64,000 nt of DNA from Candidatus Latescibacterota bacterium (GTDB taxonomy: Bacteria; Latescibacterota; UBA2968): NCBI GenBank assembly GCA_022824945.1, contig JAJDYX010000005.1:1-64000 (forward strand), read 5' to 3'. The notes under the pieces were generated by a model, which worked only from the letters and a program-made list of their open reading frames with translations, had not been told where the DNA came from and ran no database searches. Positions within the stretch are counted from its first letter, which is position 1. Every line of letters begins with the position of its first letter. Below are positions 15,158 to 23,989 of this stretch, one piece after another. Both the position numbers and the translations under genes were made by a program.

Positions 15158-16466
15158 AATTTTTTTTCAGGATATAGAGTATCAATTCACTCGGTGGTGG
15201 GATTTTTTCTCTGGGTCTGTCGCGGTTGCGATCCAGTGTTTCCCAGCGCAAGACGTATTGCTCACCGGGTCGTGTTCCATTGCCGCGAGCACCGCGCAGG
15301 TTGACAGTCATGCCCGGATAGTCAGATGTTACTCGTTCCAATTCATCGGGGATCTCGTTATCGGGTAGTGGGTATGTCCCGATCACTTGCAGGGTTTGGG
15401 GATGCAGTTTCCAGATCCCCTGGCCTTCTTTTATGTGCCAATAATGCATACTCAGGCCCCCATCAGCCTCTGCCTGGACGCCGCCCAATCGGATTTCTGC
15501 ACCGATAGAGCCACCGCCCCCAAACTCCCACCGATAGGTCCAATTGCTCACCTTGTAAAATATCCACTCGCCATTTTCCAAACGCGCACAATAGGCTTGT
15601 GTGTATCCATTTTCGTCGTGTTTATGATAGCTGATCACGGCGCGTTTCTGGTCGTCAAAACCCAGGGATTGCGTCATATTGATCAATCCACCCCCTGGGG
15701 GTACGGGATCAACGGTGGCACCGCTTTCTATTGTAATTGGCAAAGTTAGTGTGTCGCCGCCGCCTGTTTCCCAGGATAGGAGGTCTGGACTGCGTGCATA
15801 AGAAATACTGTGATTGGTTGCGCAATCGGGTGTATTGCGCCAGATCCAGACCATGTGATAATTTCCGTCTGGACCTTTTTCGGGCATGCGCGCGTACGCA
15901 TTCATGCGGTCGAGGCCATCGAGCAATGGTGTACTGTGCATCCGGTGCCAGGTTTTTGTCTGGACATCATACACATTGTAAAAATCGACCCCATTGCCGC
16001 TTTTTCCATCTCGAAATCGAAAAATCAATTCATTATTGGGACCGCGCATAAACACGGGGTAGGTACAGCGATCCTCATTTTTGCCGACCATAAAGTCTAT
16101 GCGTTCAAAACTCGTGACATCGAGTGGGCGCATTGTGCGAAAGTAAATCAAGGGATCCACATGCATATTGCCGCACAAATGAATATGGCCATCGTCGTCG
16201 ATGGCCATGGTTAGTGAATTGTGACTGTCCCACCCGATTTCCGAAGAGAGTCGGCCCCTATTTTCCAGCCATACACCCTCTGGGCGTGCAAATATCCATG
16301 TATCTTCATTTAACTTTCGCATTCCGACAGTCATTTTGCGTTCGACATTGTAAAACGCGATAAATTGCACATCACCGTGGGTCAACAGATCAAATCCGAC
16401 GGGATGTCCAGACCAGACCGTTGCGACAAATAGCGAACTGTAAACGGAAAGTGTACTGGAACTCAT
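15156..16466 (-). CDS. BNR_4 repeat protein, possible polysaccharide lyase
   Basis: 436 aa. A seven-bladed-propeller type protein of the BNR_4 family. GWDSHNSLTMAIDDDGHIHL followed by CGNMH near residues 80-104 is the conserved segment seen in ulvan- and rhamnogalacturonan-type lyases, where a histidine in such a motif is catalytic. Later conserved pieces are GPDGNYHMVWIWR, ISYHKHDENG and LSMHYWHIKEG. No signal peptide is clear, and the N-terminus (MSSSTLSVYSSLFVATVW) may be slightly misplaced, although GAGGA precedes this ATG. It lies 18 bp downstream of the M23 peptidase gene. Lyase activity is inferred from family only. Confidence 0.75.
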   Translation of the reverse strand: MSSSTLSVYSSLFVATVWSGHPVGFDLLTHGDVQFIAFYNVERKMTVGMRKLNEDTWIFARPEGVWLENRGRLSSEIGWDSHNSLTMAIDDDGHIHLCGNMHVDPLIYFRTMRPLDVTSFERIDFMVGKNEDRCTYPVFMRGPNNELIFRFRDGKSGNGVDFYNVYDVQTKTWHRMHSTPLLDGLDRMNAYARMPEKGPDGNYHMVWIWRNTPDCATNHSISYARSPDLLSWETGGGDTLTLPITIESGATVDPVPPGGGLINMTQSLGFDDQKRAVISYHKHDENGYTQAYCARLENGEWIFYKVSNWTYRWEFGGGGSIGAEIRLGGVQAEADGGLSMHYWHIKEGQGIWKLHPQTLQVIGTYPLPDNEIPDELERVTSDYPGMTVNLRGARGNGTRPGEQYVLRWETLDRNRDRPREKIPPPSELILYILKKN

Positions 16467-16484
16467 AGTTTATCCTCTGATTCG

Positions 16485-17411
16485 CTAAAACAAAGAGCGT
16501 GTTTTTTGATCAAAGATGTAGTGTTTGGGATTTTCGGGTTCGCCATTTTTGTAGACTGAGTAGTGGAGATGAGGGGCTGTTGAGCGTCCTGTTCTGCCCA
16601 TTTCTCCAATCTTTTCACCGCGTTTGACGCGATCACCCTGCTTGCCAGACGGCCTGCTATTGAGGTGCCCGTATAGCGTTTGTAAGCCATAGCCGTGGTC
16701 GATAATTACATACCATCCCAAACGATTGTTGTGAGCAATTTTATCTATTTTCCCATCGGCTGTGGCGATAATGGGTGTGCCCCTGCGACCGGGATAATCG
16801 ATACCAAAGTGAAATTGTCTGCGCCCGGTGAAGGGATCGCGACGGATGCCAAATCCCGATGATATTCTCGGATTGTCCATCCGGACGGGGGTAATTGAAG
16901 GTATGTGCTGACGCATTTGGATGTCTTTGCTGAGTACTGTCAAAATCGTATCAAAACTGGTTTTCAGGAAGTGTGCCTCTCGCAAGAGTTGATCCATATT
17001 GATGCGGTTATCGGCCAGAAGGCTTGAGACGCGGTCTGGAACAACGGTTTCCCATTCTGAGGGCACGGCTTCGCCACCCCCCACACCTATTTGACGCACT
17101 TCGTCACTCGGTTCTGACAGGTCAACCCATGCGCGCATGATGCGATCTTTTTCCTGTAGCTGATCCATGTTGTGGCGCATGTTTTCCAATTCTTCTTGAA
17201 TCAGGACAAATTCGCGTTGAAGTGCGGTGTTCTCCTCCTTGAGTTCGGCGAGTCTTTCCCTCTTGCCAATTGTGGCAACATAGCCGAGCGAGAGCAATAG
17301 GAGCAGGCATAATGCACTCATGATGCCGATAAATTTGGGTCGTGAGAGATGGTATTCTTTGATATAACCTTCATTGTGGGAGATAAACATTAGAGTCAGA
17401 TATTTTTTCAT
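16485..17411 (-). CDS. M23 family metallopeptidase (LytM-type), membrane-anchored
   Basis: 308 aa. A single transmembrane helix (FIGIMSALCLLLLLSLGYVA, residues about 28-47) follows a short cytoplasmic start. A coiled coil follows (ERLAELKEENTALQREFVLI, continuing QEELENMRHNM). The C-terminal LytM domain has QFHFGIDYPGRRGTPI (H-x3-D zinc ligands) and APHLHYSVYKNGE (H-x-H). This is the layout of envelope peptidoglycan endopeptidases or their activators such as those acting with cell-division amidases. It lies between an HD hydrolase and the BNR_4 gene on the same strand. A tandem duplication occupies the DNA upstream of its start. Confidence 0.9.
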   Translation of the reverse strand: MKKYLTLMFISHNEGYIKEYHLSRPKFIGIMSALCLLLLLSLGYVATIGKRERLAELKEENTALQREFVLIQEELENMRHNMDQLQEKDRIMRAWVDLSEPSDEVRQIGVGGGEAVPSEWETVVPDRVSSLLADNRINMDQLLREAHFLKTSFDTILTVLSKDIQMRQHIPSITPVRMDNPRISSGFGIRRDPFTGRRQFHFGIDYPGRRGTPIIATADGKIDKIAHNNRLGWYVIIDHGYGLQTLYGHLNSRPSGKQGDRVKRGEKIGEMGRTGRSTAPHLHYSVYKNGEPENPKHYIFDQKTRSLF

Positions 17412-17412
17412 A

Positions 17413-17530
17413 CAATAAATCCAGGTAAAGGTGAAAGTGACTTATCTATGGTTGAGGGAGAATATAGAACTTTCAATAAATCCGTGTAAAGGTGAGAGAC
17501 GTTTAGAAGTGGGCAATATATAACTTTTCG
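17413..17530. repeat. Imperfect tandem duplication of about 62 bp
   Basis: CAATAAATCCAGGTAAAGG at about 17413 recurs as CAATAAATCCGTGTAAAGG at about 17474. Both copies continue into GTGARAG and later into an ATATARAACTTT stretch. It fills the gap between the HD hydrolase stop and the M23 peptidase start, where a promoter for the latter would lie. Confidence 0.6.
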
Positions 17531-17539
17531 GTCATTTTA

Positions 17540-18895
17540 TCAAGCGTTGACTGTTTCCCAATTTTTCAGGAAAGCGAAGGCTTCGTCGCGCACGGCCTGA
17601 CGCAGATTGGGGATATCGTCGCAAAAAATACGCACCACTTTTGCCTGTGCTTCAAAATTGTCGATTAGATAGTTTTTAAGCAAAGAGACTTCTGGATCAT
17701 CAAAGCTCAGAGGTTCTGATTTTTCTACGGGGATGTGGGCGTCAAAAAATACTTTGAGATCTACCTCGGGACTTTTGTCAAATTGGAGAATGTCGAGGAG
17801 TATTTCATCGCCGCTGAGGTTGAGGTTGTGCTTTGAGGAAAGATGGGCACAAAAGGCCATCTCGAGTTCCCGCCGCTGGTCGGGTGCATCATAGAGGAGA
17901 CGGAACAAATTTATGAGGTTGTGCGCGTATTCATGGGGAAAGAATATGCGACCAACTTTGAAGAGCTTGCGTCTTTTGAGACGGCCAATCAGGCTGGTTC
18001 GGTAGGGGAACCCGAGGTCGGTGTGTTCTTTTTCGAGGCGGTGAAGCAGGTCAGATTCGGTGGCGCGGTCAAAATCGTTTTCCGTCAGCGAACAGTTGGG
18101 ATGCGCCAAAAGGTCCTGTATCCCGCGCTTGAACATGGCATTGGCTGAACGAACCGCGTGGTGCCAATAGACATTGCGATACATCAGATAACTGGTAAAG
18201 ATGAGTGCTTCAGCCGCAGATACGCCTTTGTAAGTGATAGCTGGTCGTTGTGTTGCTCGATGATATGTAATTGAGGATAAGAGGCGGTCTCTGTTCACGC
18301 TCTCGCCAAATGGGACACCGCAGTAGCGCGCGTCGCGCAGAAGATAGTCGATTTTGTCGGGATCGAGCGTACCGCTGAGAATGTGGGCAAGGCGCGTATC
18401 GCGGTCGGGAATGGTGCGCTGCTGGTAATCGATAACATTTGCAACGCGCTGGGGATCAATGCCCACTTTGAGAAGTGCGGCGTGAACTTCTGTACTCGGA
18501 TCTTCAATGATGTAGCGCCCCCGCGTTTCATGGTCAATAAAAAACATCTGCATTTCTTCGAGCAGATGCGAAAAGGGATAATGGCCGATGTCGTGCAACA
18601 AACTCGCCGCGAGAAGCACGCGCACGTCATCGATATCGATATTGGGGGGGGGCTGGGTTTTGAGTAATTGTTTGAGGAAATGGCCAGCAATGTGAAACAC
18701 ACCCAAAGCGTGTTCAAAACGCGAGTGGCGGGCTCCGGGATACACGAGCAAGACGTGTCCGAGTTGCGATATATCGCGAAGGCGTTGAAACTCTTCGGCA
18801 TCAACGAGGGGTAAAAAATCGGGCGGTATGTGGATATAGCCCCAAATGGGATCCCGAATAGCTTTGCCTTCTTCGAGAAAGCGTAAATCGATCAT
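17540..18895 (-). CDS. HD domain phosphohydrolase (dGTPase-like superfamily)
   Basis: 451 aa. KAIRDPIWGYIHIPPDFLPL opens the protein, as in the COG1078 family. EFQRLRDISQLG and GARHSRFEHALGV follow, with histidine metal ligands, then the HD signature LLHDIGHYPFSHLLEE. ARYCGVPFGESVNRDRLLSS is also typical. Such enzymes hydrolyse nucleotide phosphates; related ones are dNTP triphosphohydrolases. The ATG at 18895 lacks a clear Shine-Dalgarno. It is downstream of the TetR regulator by about 95 bp and may be first in an operon with the M23 peptidase. Confidence 0.88.
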   Translation of the reverse strand: MIDLRFLEEGKAIRDPIWGYIHIPPDFLPLVDAEEFQRLRDISQLGHVLLVYPGARHSRFEHALGVFHIAGHFLKQLLKTQPPPNIDIDDVRVLLAASLLHDIGHYPFSHLLEEMQMFFIDHETRGRYIIEDPSTEVHAALLKVGIDPQRVANVIDYQQRTIPDRDTRLAHILSGTLDPDKIDYLLRDARYCGVPFGESVNRDRLLSSITYHRATQRPAITYKGVSAAEALIFTSYLMYRNVYWHHAVRSANAMFKRGIQDLLAHPNCSLTENDFDRATESDLLHRLEKEHTDLGFPYRTSLIGRLKRRKLFKVGRIFFPHEYAHNLINLFRLLYDAPDQRRELEMAFCAHLSSKHNLNLSGDEILLDILQFDKSPEVDLKVFFDAHIPVEKSEPLSFDDPEVSLLKNYLIDNFEAQAKVVRIFCDDIPNLRQAVRDEAFAFLKNWETVNA

Positions 18896-18990
18896 GAGAG
18901 GATAAAAGTAAAAGACGAATCAGCGGAACGGGGTACAACTGCGTCAGCAGTTCATCAGCGATAGTAGTTGGGTGGTTGGGTGGGGTTCGT

Positions 18991-19608
18991 CTATTCGTCC
19001 ATTCGCAGTCCGCGCACAAAAATTGTCACGAGATTTTCAATCATGGCGTCATCGCGCTCTGGCGTATCGGTTTCATTTCGCGCAATAAAACGACTGATGC
19101 AGTATTGCAGGAGTGCATAGAAGAAAGAGCGAAGCGATTCAGCGGGATCAACCGCGCAAAACAGGCCCTGATCGACACCGGTTTGAATGGCCTGGCGGAT
19201 AGATCGCATGTGGGGATTGCTGTAAATTGCGAAAAATTTTTCTCGGAATTTGTGATCTTCGAGTGCGCTGTACATCATCAGGCGTATGAATGTCGAATCT
19301 TTGCGATTGCGATTGACAAATGTCTGGGCGAAATCGCGCAAGAGGTGTTCGATATTGCGAGGGTCTGGCGGAGGAGTTGTGTCTTGATCCCACTGTTCTG
19401 AACGTTTTTCAACTGTATATGTGATAATGGCATTGTAGAGGTCTTCTTTGGTCGCAAAATGCCTGAAGATAATGGCTTCCGAAACATCTGCCGCACGGGC
19501 AATGGCACGCGTGGTGGTACCGGTAAATCCTTTGGTGGCGAAAAGCGTCATTGCCACTTCGGTAATTTGGGTGCGCCGTTCGGCCTGTGTAAGTCGTTTT
19601 CTGGGCAT
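18991..19608 (-). CDS. TetR/AcrR family transcriptional regulator
   Basis: 205 aa from the ATG at 19608 (MPRKRLTQAERRTQITEVAM). The N-terminal TetR DNA-binding helix-turn-helix is clear: LFATKGFTGTTTRAIARAAD, then VSEAIIFRHFATKEDLYNAI. The C-terminal ligand domain (residues about 70-205) shows no recognisable ligand specificity. Longer in-frame extensions upstream lack similarity. TetR repressors usually control a neighbouring efflux or metabolic gene; here neighbours are an HD hydrolase downstream and tRNA genes on the other strand, so the target is not evident. Confidence 0.92.
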   Translation of the reverse strand: MPRKRLTQAERRTQITEVAMTLFATKGFTGTTTRAIARAADVSEAIIFRHFATKEDLYNAIITYTVEKRSEQWDQDTTPPPDPRNIEHLLRDFAQTFVNRNRKDSTFIRLMMYSALEDHKFREKFFAIYSNPHMRSIRQAIQTGVDQGLFCAVDPAESLRSFFYALLQYCISRFIARNETDTPERDDAMIENLVTIFVRGLRMDE

Positions 19609-19796
19609 ATTCGGACCAGTAATCTGAGGAGGAATAGTTAAAAAAATATCATCAGAGAAAGAATAGTTGTCAAGTTGAAAAAAACCTGGCATTTGGTGCA
19701 AAATGAAGTATGAAATCTGCCACTTATCGCGTGGGCCTGCCGCTTTTCGAAGGATAGCCGAAGGCGGGGGAGGGGAGTAAAAGACATTACTTTTGC

Positions 19797-19823
19797 TTGA
19801 CACTTTTTGATCAATATGATAAT
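19797..19823 (+). promoter_or_regulatory. Putative sigma70 promoter of the tRNA pair
   Basis: TTGACA at 19797-19802 and GATAAT at 19818-19823 are separated by 15 bp, a little short. They lie about 70 bp upstream of tRNA-Arg. Confidence 0.35.
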
Positions 19824-19893
19824 TTTGCTCTCAAATAGGATGTGTCTGATATCAGTTTCGCCCTTTGATAGAATCCTTAAGGGCAGGTTTTTT

Positions 19894-19967
19894 GCTCCCG
19901 TAGCTCAGCTGGATAGAGCAACTGCCTTCTAAGCAGTAGGTCGCAGGTTCGAGCCCTGCCGGGAGTG
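19894..19967 (+). tRNA. tRNA-Arg (anticodon TCT)
   Basis: A complete cloverleaf of 74 nt: acceptor GCTCCCG/CGGGAGT with a G-U first pair, D arm AGCTCAGCTGGATAGAGCA, anticodon stem ACTGC/GCAGT with loop CTTCTAA (TCT), and T loop GGTTCGAGCCC. CCA is not encoded. It is followed 16 bp later by tRNA-His, so the two are probably co-transcribed. Confidence 0.95.
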
Positions 19968-19982
19968 TTTTGCGTTTTGTGT

Positions 19983-20060
19983 GGTGGGTGTAGCTCAGTC
20001 GGTCAGAGCGCCTGGTTGTGGCCCAGGAGGTCGGGGGTTCAAATCCCCTCACTCACCCCA
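19983..20060 (+). tRNA. tRNA-His (anticodon GTG)
   Basis: Acceptor GTGGGTG pairs with CACTCAC. An extra G at 19983 faces C73, the G-1 identity element of histidine tRNA. The anticodon stem CCTGG/CCAGG holds loop TTGTGGC (GTG), the T loop is TTCAAAT, and CCA is encoded at 20058-20060, unlike the neighbouring arginine tRNA. Confidence 0.95.
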
Positions 20061-20138
20061 CATTTTTACTGTGTCTTGGGCTTTTAGCTTCTCTATACAA
20101 GGGGTTAAAAGCCCTATTTTATTCTGGGATGGGGATAG

Positions 20139-21497
20139 ATGCTTAATTTTTTTCGACGAAATAGATCCAAATTTAGCCGGGTCGTTGTTCTGGGCTTAGA
20201 TGGCATGCCACATAGCTTGTTGCAACGTCTGATTGCCGAGGGGATTATGCCCAATTTTCAGCAGTTGATCGTTCAGGGGTCATTGATGTCTATGACATCG
20301 GTTCTACCTACGGTATCGTCAACGGCATGGGCGTCAATTGCGACGGGTTGCAACCCGGGTAAGCACGGGATTTTTGGATTTATTGACCGCGTACCCCAAA
20401 CATATGAGATGTTTATTCCATCTTCGAAAACATTGCGGAGCAAGACGTGGATTGATCTGTTTAGTAGTATGGGGCAGCGGGTTTTTTCTATGGGGGTGCC
20501 GACTACTTTTCCCCCTCGCAAAGTCAATGGTATCTTGATTTCGGGATTTTTAGCACCTGATTTGAAACGGGCGACCTATCCGCCTTCGATAGCGTCTGAA
20601 TTGGAGTCCATGGGGTATTTGATCGATATTGACGCCTGGCAGGCGCGGATAAACCGTCATAAATTTCTCGATGAGATCTTCTGGGCACTCGACCGACGTG
20701 CAGAGGCTATGTTCAAGTATTACGCCCAGGAATCATGGGATTTATTTGTAGCGCATTTTATGGATACCGACCGGTTGCACCACTTTCTCTGGGGCGATGT
20801 GGAACGAGGAGATGTGTCGTGCATCGCGTGGTTCAATCGGTTTTACGCGCGCATAGATGAGATCATTGGAGAATTGGTTTCACGGTTATACAGCGATACG
20901 CTACTCATGATTGTGTCGGACCATGGTTTTTGCACCCTACAGCGCGAAGTGCATTTAAATTTTTGGCTGCAACAGATGGGGTTGTTGTCTTTTGCATCGC
21001 CTGAACCAAAACAGTTGAGAGACCTGGATCCTCGAACGCGGTGTTATTCATTGTTGCCCGGGCGATTTTACGTGAATCTAAAGGGCAGGGAGCGCGAGGG
21101 TTGCGTGCAGGCAGGTGCTGAATACGAGCAGGTCCGGCGAGATGTGGCAGATGCACTGATGGAAATTCGCGATCCCGATGGTGGGGTACCAGTCATTGAT
21201 CGCGTGTTGATGCGCGAAGAGGTTTTTGCCGGCGATGACCTCGATGTAGCACCCGATCTTATGGCAGTGCCTGCGCAGGGATATGATTTGAAGGGCGGTT
21301 TTGAAAAGCGCGTTTTGTTCGAACCCAGCCCGGTGAATGGCACGCATACCATCGATGATGCGTTGTGGTTTGCCAATGCACCTGGTCTGGCATCAGATGA
21401 CGCGACTGTGATGGATATTTTGCCTACGATGATGGCTCTGTTGGGGCTGGAAAGTCTCGATGGGGTGGATGGCCGAATCGTGAGAGGGGCTTTGTGA
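20139..21497 (+). CDS. Alkaline-phosphatase-superfamily phosphodiesterase/nucleotide pyrophosphatase
   Basis: 452 aa. VVLGLDGMPHSLLQRLIAEG near residues 15-34 gives the first metal aspartate. STAWASIATGCNPGKHGIFG supplies the nucleophile region, and LLMIVSDHGF with FMDTDRLHHF supplies later metal ligands. This is the type I phosphodiesterase family, which acts on phosphate esters and includes enzymes that build or trim lipid- and glycan-linked phosphates. The protein has no clear signal peptide. GGGGATAG precedes the ATG at 20139. The stop overlaps the GTG start of the cytochrome gene (GTGA), indicating coupled translation. Confidence 0.87.
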   Translation: MLNFFRRNRSKFSRVVVLGLDGMPHSLLQRLIAEGIMPNFQQLIVQGSLMSMTSVLPTVSSTAWASIATGCNPGKHGIFGFIDRVPQTYEMFIPSSKTLRSKTWIDLFSSMGQRVFSMGVPTTFPPRKVNGILISGFLAPDLKRATYPPSIASELESMGYLIDIDAWQARINRHKFLDEIFWALDRRAEAMFKYYAQESWDLFVAHFMDTDRLHHFLWGDVERGDVSCIAWFNRFYARIDEIIGELVSRLYSDTLLMIVSDHGFCTLQREVHLNFWLQQMGLLSFASPEPKQLRDLDPRTRCYSLLPGRFYVNLKGREREGCVQAGAEYEQVRRDVADALMEIRDPDGGVPVIDRVLMREEVFAGDDLDVAPDLMAVPAQGYDLKGGFEKRVLFEPSPVNGTHTIDDALWFANAPGLASDDATVMDILPTMMALLGLESLDGVDGRIVRGAL

Positions 21498-22099
21498 AAC
21501 GTTTTGTTTTTTGCTGTGCGGTTGTCTTGCTTTGTGCCGATATACACGCGGACGACCACCATATTTTGGATACGAGCAAAGAGGGTATGGAAGCGATTTC
21601 TAAAGCTCTGGGAGTAAAATGCCAATATTGCCATCCGTCTGTGATTGAGGCAGGTGAGCGCGATTACAAAGCACCATCTCCATTGAAGAAAACAGCGCTT
21701 TATATGAAGCATCATTTTGTGGATGGTCTGGTTACAACAACTGGGAAATCGATTGATTGTGCTTTTTGCCACACGGGCACGGCGCGGTTTGTGGTGCGCG
21801 ATACGAGTGCGGCCAAACCCTCGCGGTTGGCGGGCATGTCGCGTGGAGAAATTGTGGCGATGATGAAGGAAATGCAGAAAGCACTGGGTGTGAAGGCATG
21901 CGACTATTGCCATGTGAGAAGGCGCGATGGACGGCTTGATCCGGTCACGCCCACGCCCAATAAGGTTGTTGCACGCATGATGATGGAGAAGTTTACAGAT
22001 CGCTTATTGGATATTAAAACGGGCAAGCCCGCAACGTGCCAGACTTGTCATGATGGGAAAGCGAAGTTTTTGGAAAGGGAAGTAAAAGCGGGTGAATGA
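21494..22099 (+). CDS. Tetraheme c-type cytochrome, reaction-centre-cytochrome-like, internally duplicated
   Basis: 201 aa with a secretion signal (FVFCCAVVLLCADIHA). Four CxxCH heme sites are present: CQYCH (43-47), CAFCH (89-93), CDYCH (136-140) and CQTCH (182-186). Two halves align with each other: MEAISKALGVKCQYCH with MQKALGVKACDYCH, and TGKSIDCAFCHTGTARF with TGKPATCQTCHDGKAKF, pointing to an internal duplication of a diheme unit. The pattern resembles the photosynthetic-reaction-centre cytochrome family, which occurs widely in non-phototrophs. It would carry electrons in the periplasm. GTG start, coupled to the phosphodiesterase gene. Confidence 0.88.
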   Translation: MKRFVFCCAVVLLCADIHADDHHILDTSKEGMEAISKALGVKCQYCHPSVIEAGERDYKAPSPLKKTALYMKHHFVDGLVTTTGKSIDCAFCHTGTARFVVRDTSAAKPSRLAGMSRGEIVAMMKEMQKALGVKACDYCHVRRRDGRLDPVTPTPNKVVARMMMEKFTDRLLDIKTGKPATCQTCHDGKAKFLEREVKAGE

Positions 22100-22119
22100 T
22101 GAACGGGCTCTTTTACGTC

Positions 22120-22572
22120 TCACCTTTCAAATTGCCTCAGTTCTTTTTCAAAGTCGCTGAGGTCTTTGAATTGGCGGTACACAGAGGCAAAGCGCACGTA
22201 GGCAACATCGTCGAGGCGTTTGAGTTCTGTCATGACAAGTTCGCCAATGTGCTCTTTGGCTTCTATTTCGCGTTCGCCTCTGCTTACGAGTTGATCTTCG
22301 ATTCGGTCGGCGATTTCCTCGATCTGAGTTGTTGAGATTGGACGTTTGGTGCAGGATAGCCGAATTTTGTCCATGAGTTTGTTTTTGTCAAAGATTTCGC
22401 GCCGTCCATCGGATTTGATAACGGTGAGGGGTGTGTCTTCGATGTATTCGTAGGTCGTGAATCGACGTTCGCACCCCAGGCATTCTCGGCGTCGTCGAAT
22501 GGCGGTGCCTTCTTTGCTCGATCTGGAGTCAACCACTTTGTCTTCGATCACGCCACAATAAGGACATTTCAT
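22120..22572 (-). CDS. nrdR: Transcriptional repressor NrdR
   Basis: 150 aa, the normal length. A zinc ribbon is formed by CPYC (C3, C6) and CLGC (C31, C34). The ATP-cone domain follows ([20 protein letters not shown] with [15 protein letters not shown]). NrdR senses dATP/ATP and represses ribonucleotide reductase operons through NrdR boxes. No reductase genes are in this window. A well-formed promoter lies 50-80 bp upstream. It converges on the cytochrome gene, with about 20 bp between the stops. Confidence 0.97.
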   Translation of the reverse strand: MKCPYCGVIEDKVVDSRSSKEGTAIRRRRECLGCERRFTTYEYIEDTPLTVIKSDGRREIFDKNKLMDKIRLSCTKRPISTTQIEEIADRIEDQLVSRGEREIEAKEHIGELVMTELKRLDDVAYVRFASVYRQFKDLSDFEKELRQFER

Positions 22573-22622
22573 GAGAGTAGGATTCCTTTCTTAAAATCAA
22601 CATGATATTGTGTGCTGTCCAA

Positions 22623-22652
22623 ATTATAGCACTAAATATAGGGTACTGTCAA
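22623..22652 (-). promoter_or_regulatory. Sigma70 promoter of nrdR
   Basis: On the minus strand, TTGACA, an 18-bp spacer and a consensus TATAAT lie 50-80 bp upstream of the nrdR start codon. Confidence 0.7.
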
Positions 22653-22691
22653 GAGAGGAATTGTAGATGTTTGTTAAAATCAATGGCGTTT

Positions 22692-22733
22692 AAAAAAATG
22701 GGACCCATCAGTTATCCGATGCGTCCCATTTTG
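22692..22733 (-). terminator. Rho-independent terminator of the OM protein gene
   Basis: AATGGGAC and GTCCCATT, with an inner CATC/GATG stem, form a hairpin followed by seven Ts on the minus strand, 18 bp beyond the stop at 22751. Confidence 0.85.
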
Positions 22734-22750
22734 GTTTTTGGTGGTTTTTT

Positions 22751-23698
22751 TTAGAACGCTTTTCCAAATCCGATGGCAAGGGAAAGTCCACTAAAATCGC
22801 CGGGTGAACCCAGCGCGTCGATGAATCGTGCCAGGGTGTATCGGCCTTCAATGGTGAGAGCGAGATTTTTTTGCTCGCCGAAATGGATGTTCAGGCCAGA
22901 AGCGAGATGGCCGCCCATGGTCAAGGAGGTACTTGGAAAATCATCGAGGGTAATAGGAACGGTAAGATTGAGGCTGTTGTGTCTATTGCGAACGATTCTG
23001 TCTAAACCCAAATTATTTCCGTAGTATCCCAGTCGGTGTGAGCGATGATCCAGACGGATGATGGGGCCAAAACCAAATCCAATATGGGGATTGATGCGCG
23101 ATGTGGGCGCAAAGTGGCGTTGGAGGCCGATTGGTATGGTGATCAGGGTAATCCGCGTTATACCTGGGGGCATAAGGTCCCCCAGAATAGTGCTGGCCTT
23201 AGACAAGCTATAGGTGAGAAATTCTGGACTGGCGGTAAAGCGTGTGTTTGGAGATACTTTATGATCGTAATCGATGCGGGAGCCAAATCCGCCACTGGCT
23301 GTTGAAAAGAAAATTCCGATATGATTGAGCAATTCCACCGGGTCTGGAAGTGGTGTATATACAGGAGATAGTCTGGCTGGATTACTATGAACTGATTGTC
23401 CGGGACCACCGAGGATGCAAGGGGCATAGGGGCCGGATGGGCCTTTGGGCACTGTGGAGAGCGAATCGGTCGGGAGTGAAATGGTGCCTTCGGGGACCGG
23501 GAGTGGAAGAGTGCCTTCGGAGATGTGGATCGTTATTTCGCCCCTGGAATTGATGCCAATGTCACTGCTACCGCGTTCTACTGAACCCGACAATTGGGCT
23601 TTGGATTTTTTGAGCGGGGATTCAGTGTGCGGTGCAGATGATGCAGTGACGGGCAAGCAGAGAAGAGCGGCGAGCAAAAACAGTCGGATATATGACAT
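22751..23698 (-). CDS. Secreted protein, probable outer-membrane beta-barrel
   Basis: 315 aa from the ATG at 23698, preceded by CAGGAGG. The signal peptide is FLLAALLCLPVTASSA. A low-complexity Pro/Ser-rich stretch (residues about 25-110) follows. From about 125 onward alternating strands (IGIFFSTASGGFGSRIDYDH, INPHIGFGFGPIIRLDH, NLALTIEGRYTLARF) end in LAIGFGKAF, a terminal phenylalanine as in outer-membrane barrels. No specific family is recognised. It is monocistronic with its own promoter and terminator. Confidence 0.65.
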   Translation of the reverse strand: MSYIRLFLLAALLCLPVTASSAPHTESPLKKSKAQLSGSVERGSSDIGINSRGEITIHISEGTLPLPVPEGTISLPTDSLSTVPKGPSGPYAPCILGGPGQSVHSNPARLSPVYTPLPDPVELLNHIGIFFSTASGGFGSRIDYDHKVSPNTRFTASPEFLTYSLSKASTILGDLMPPGITRITLITIPIGLQRHFAPTSRINPHIGFGFGPIIRLDHRSHRLGYYGNNLGLDRIVRNRHNSLNLTVPITLDDFPSTSLTMGGHLASGLNIHFGEQKNLALTIEGRYTLARFIDALGSPGDFSGLSLAIGFGKAF

Positions 23699-23731
23699 GG
23701 TAACCTCCTGAAAATGTGTGGCCCCGGCTGG

Positions 23732-23761
23732 ATTATAGTATAAGCAAAATTTGTGCCGCAA
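23732..23761 (-). promoter_or_regulatory. Putative promoter of the OM protein gene
   Basis: A consensus TATAAT on the minus strand (23732-23737) has a weaker TTGCGG 18 bp upstream. It lies about 35 bp ahead of the start codon. The remaining DNA up to 23989 is AT-rich without further recognisable signals. Confidence 0.45.
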
Positions 23762-23989
23762 ATTGATTTTTAGAAAAAATAATATAAATTCCTGTTTTTA
23801 TATTATTTGTATCATACTGTGACATTTGAAAGAGAAAACAAAATATGTGCCTTTTTCGCACATGTGTTGTAAAATTGATACAGTGATGCGATGGAGATAT
23901 ATAAATAGTTGATATTTACAACTTGACCCGCATAATAGATTTCTGCATGAATAATTTAATTACCTGAACAAAACCAAAAAAGGAAATAC

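Noticed and set aside
19609..19796. Riboswitch or leader RNA between the TetR gene and the tRNAs
   Set aside because: Only short GC-rich inverted patches were seen, with no conserved riboswitch core.
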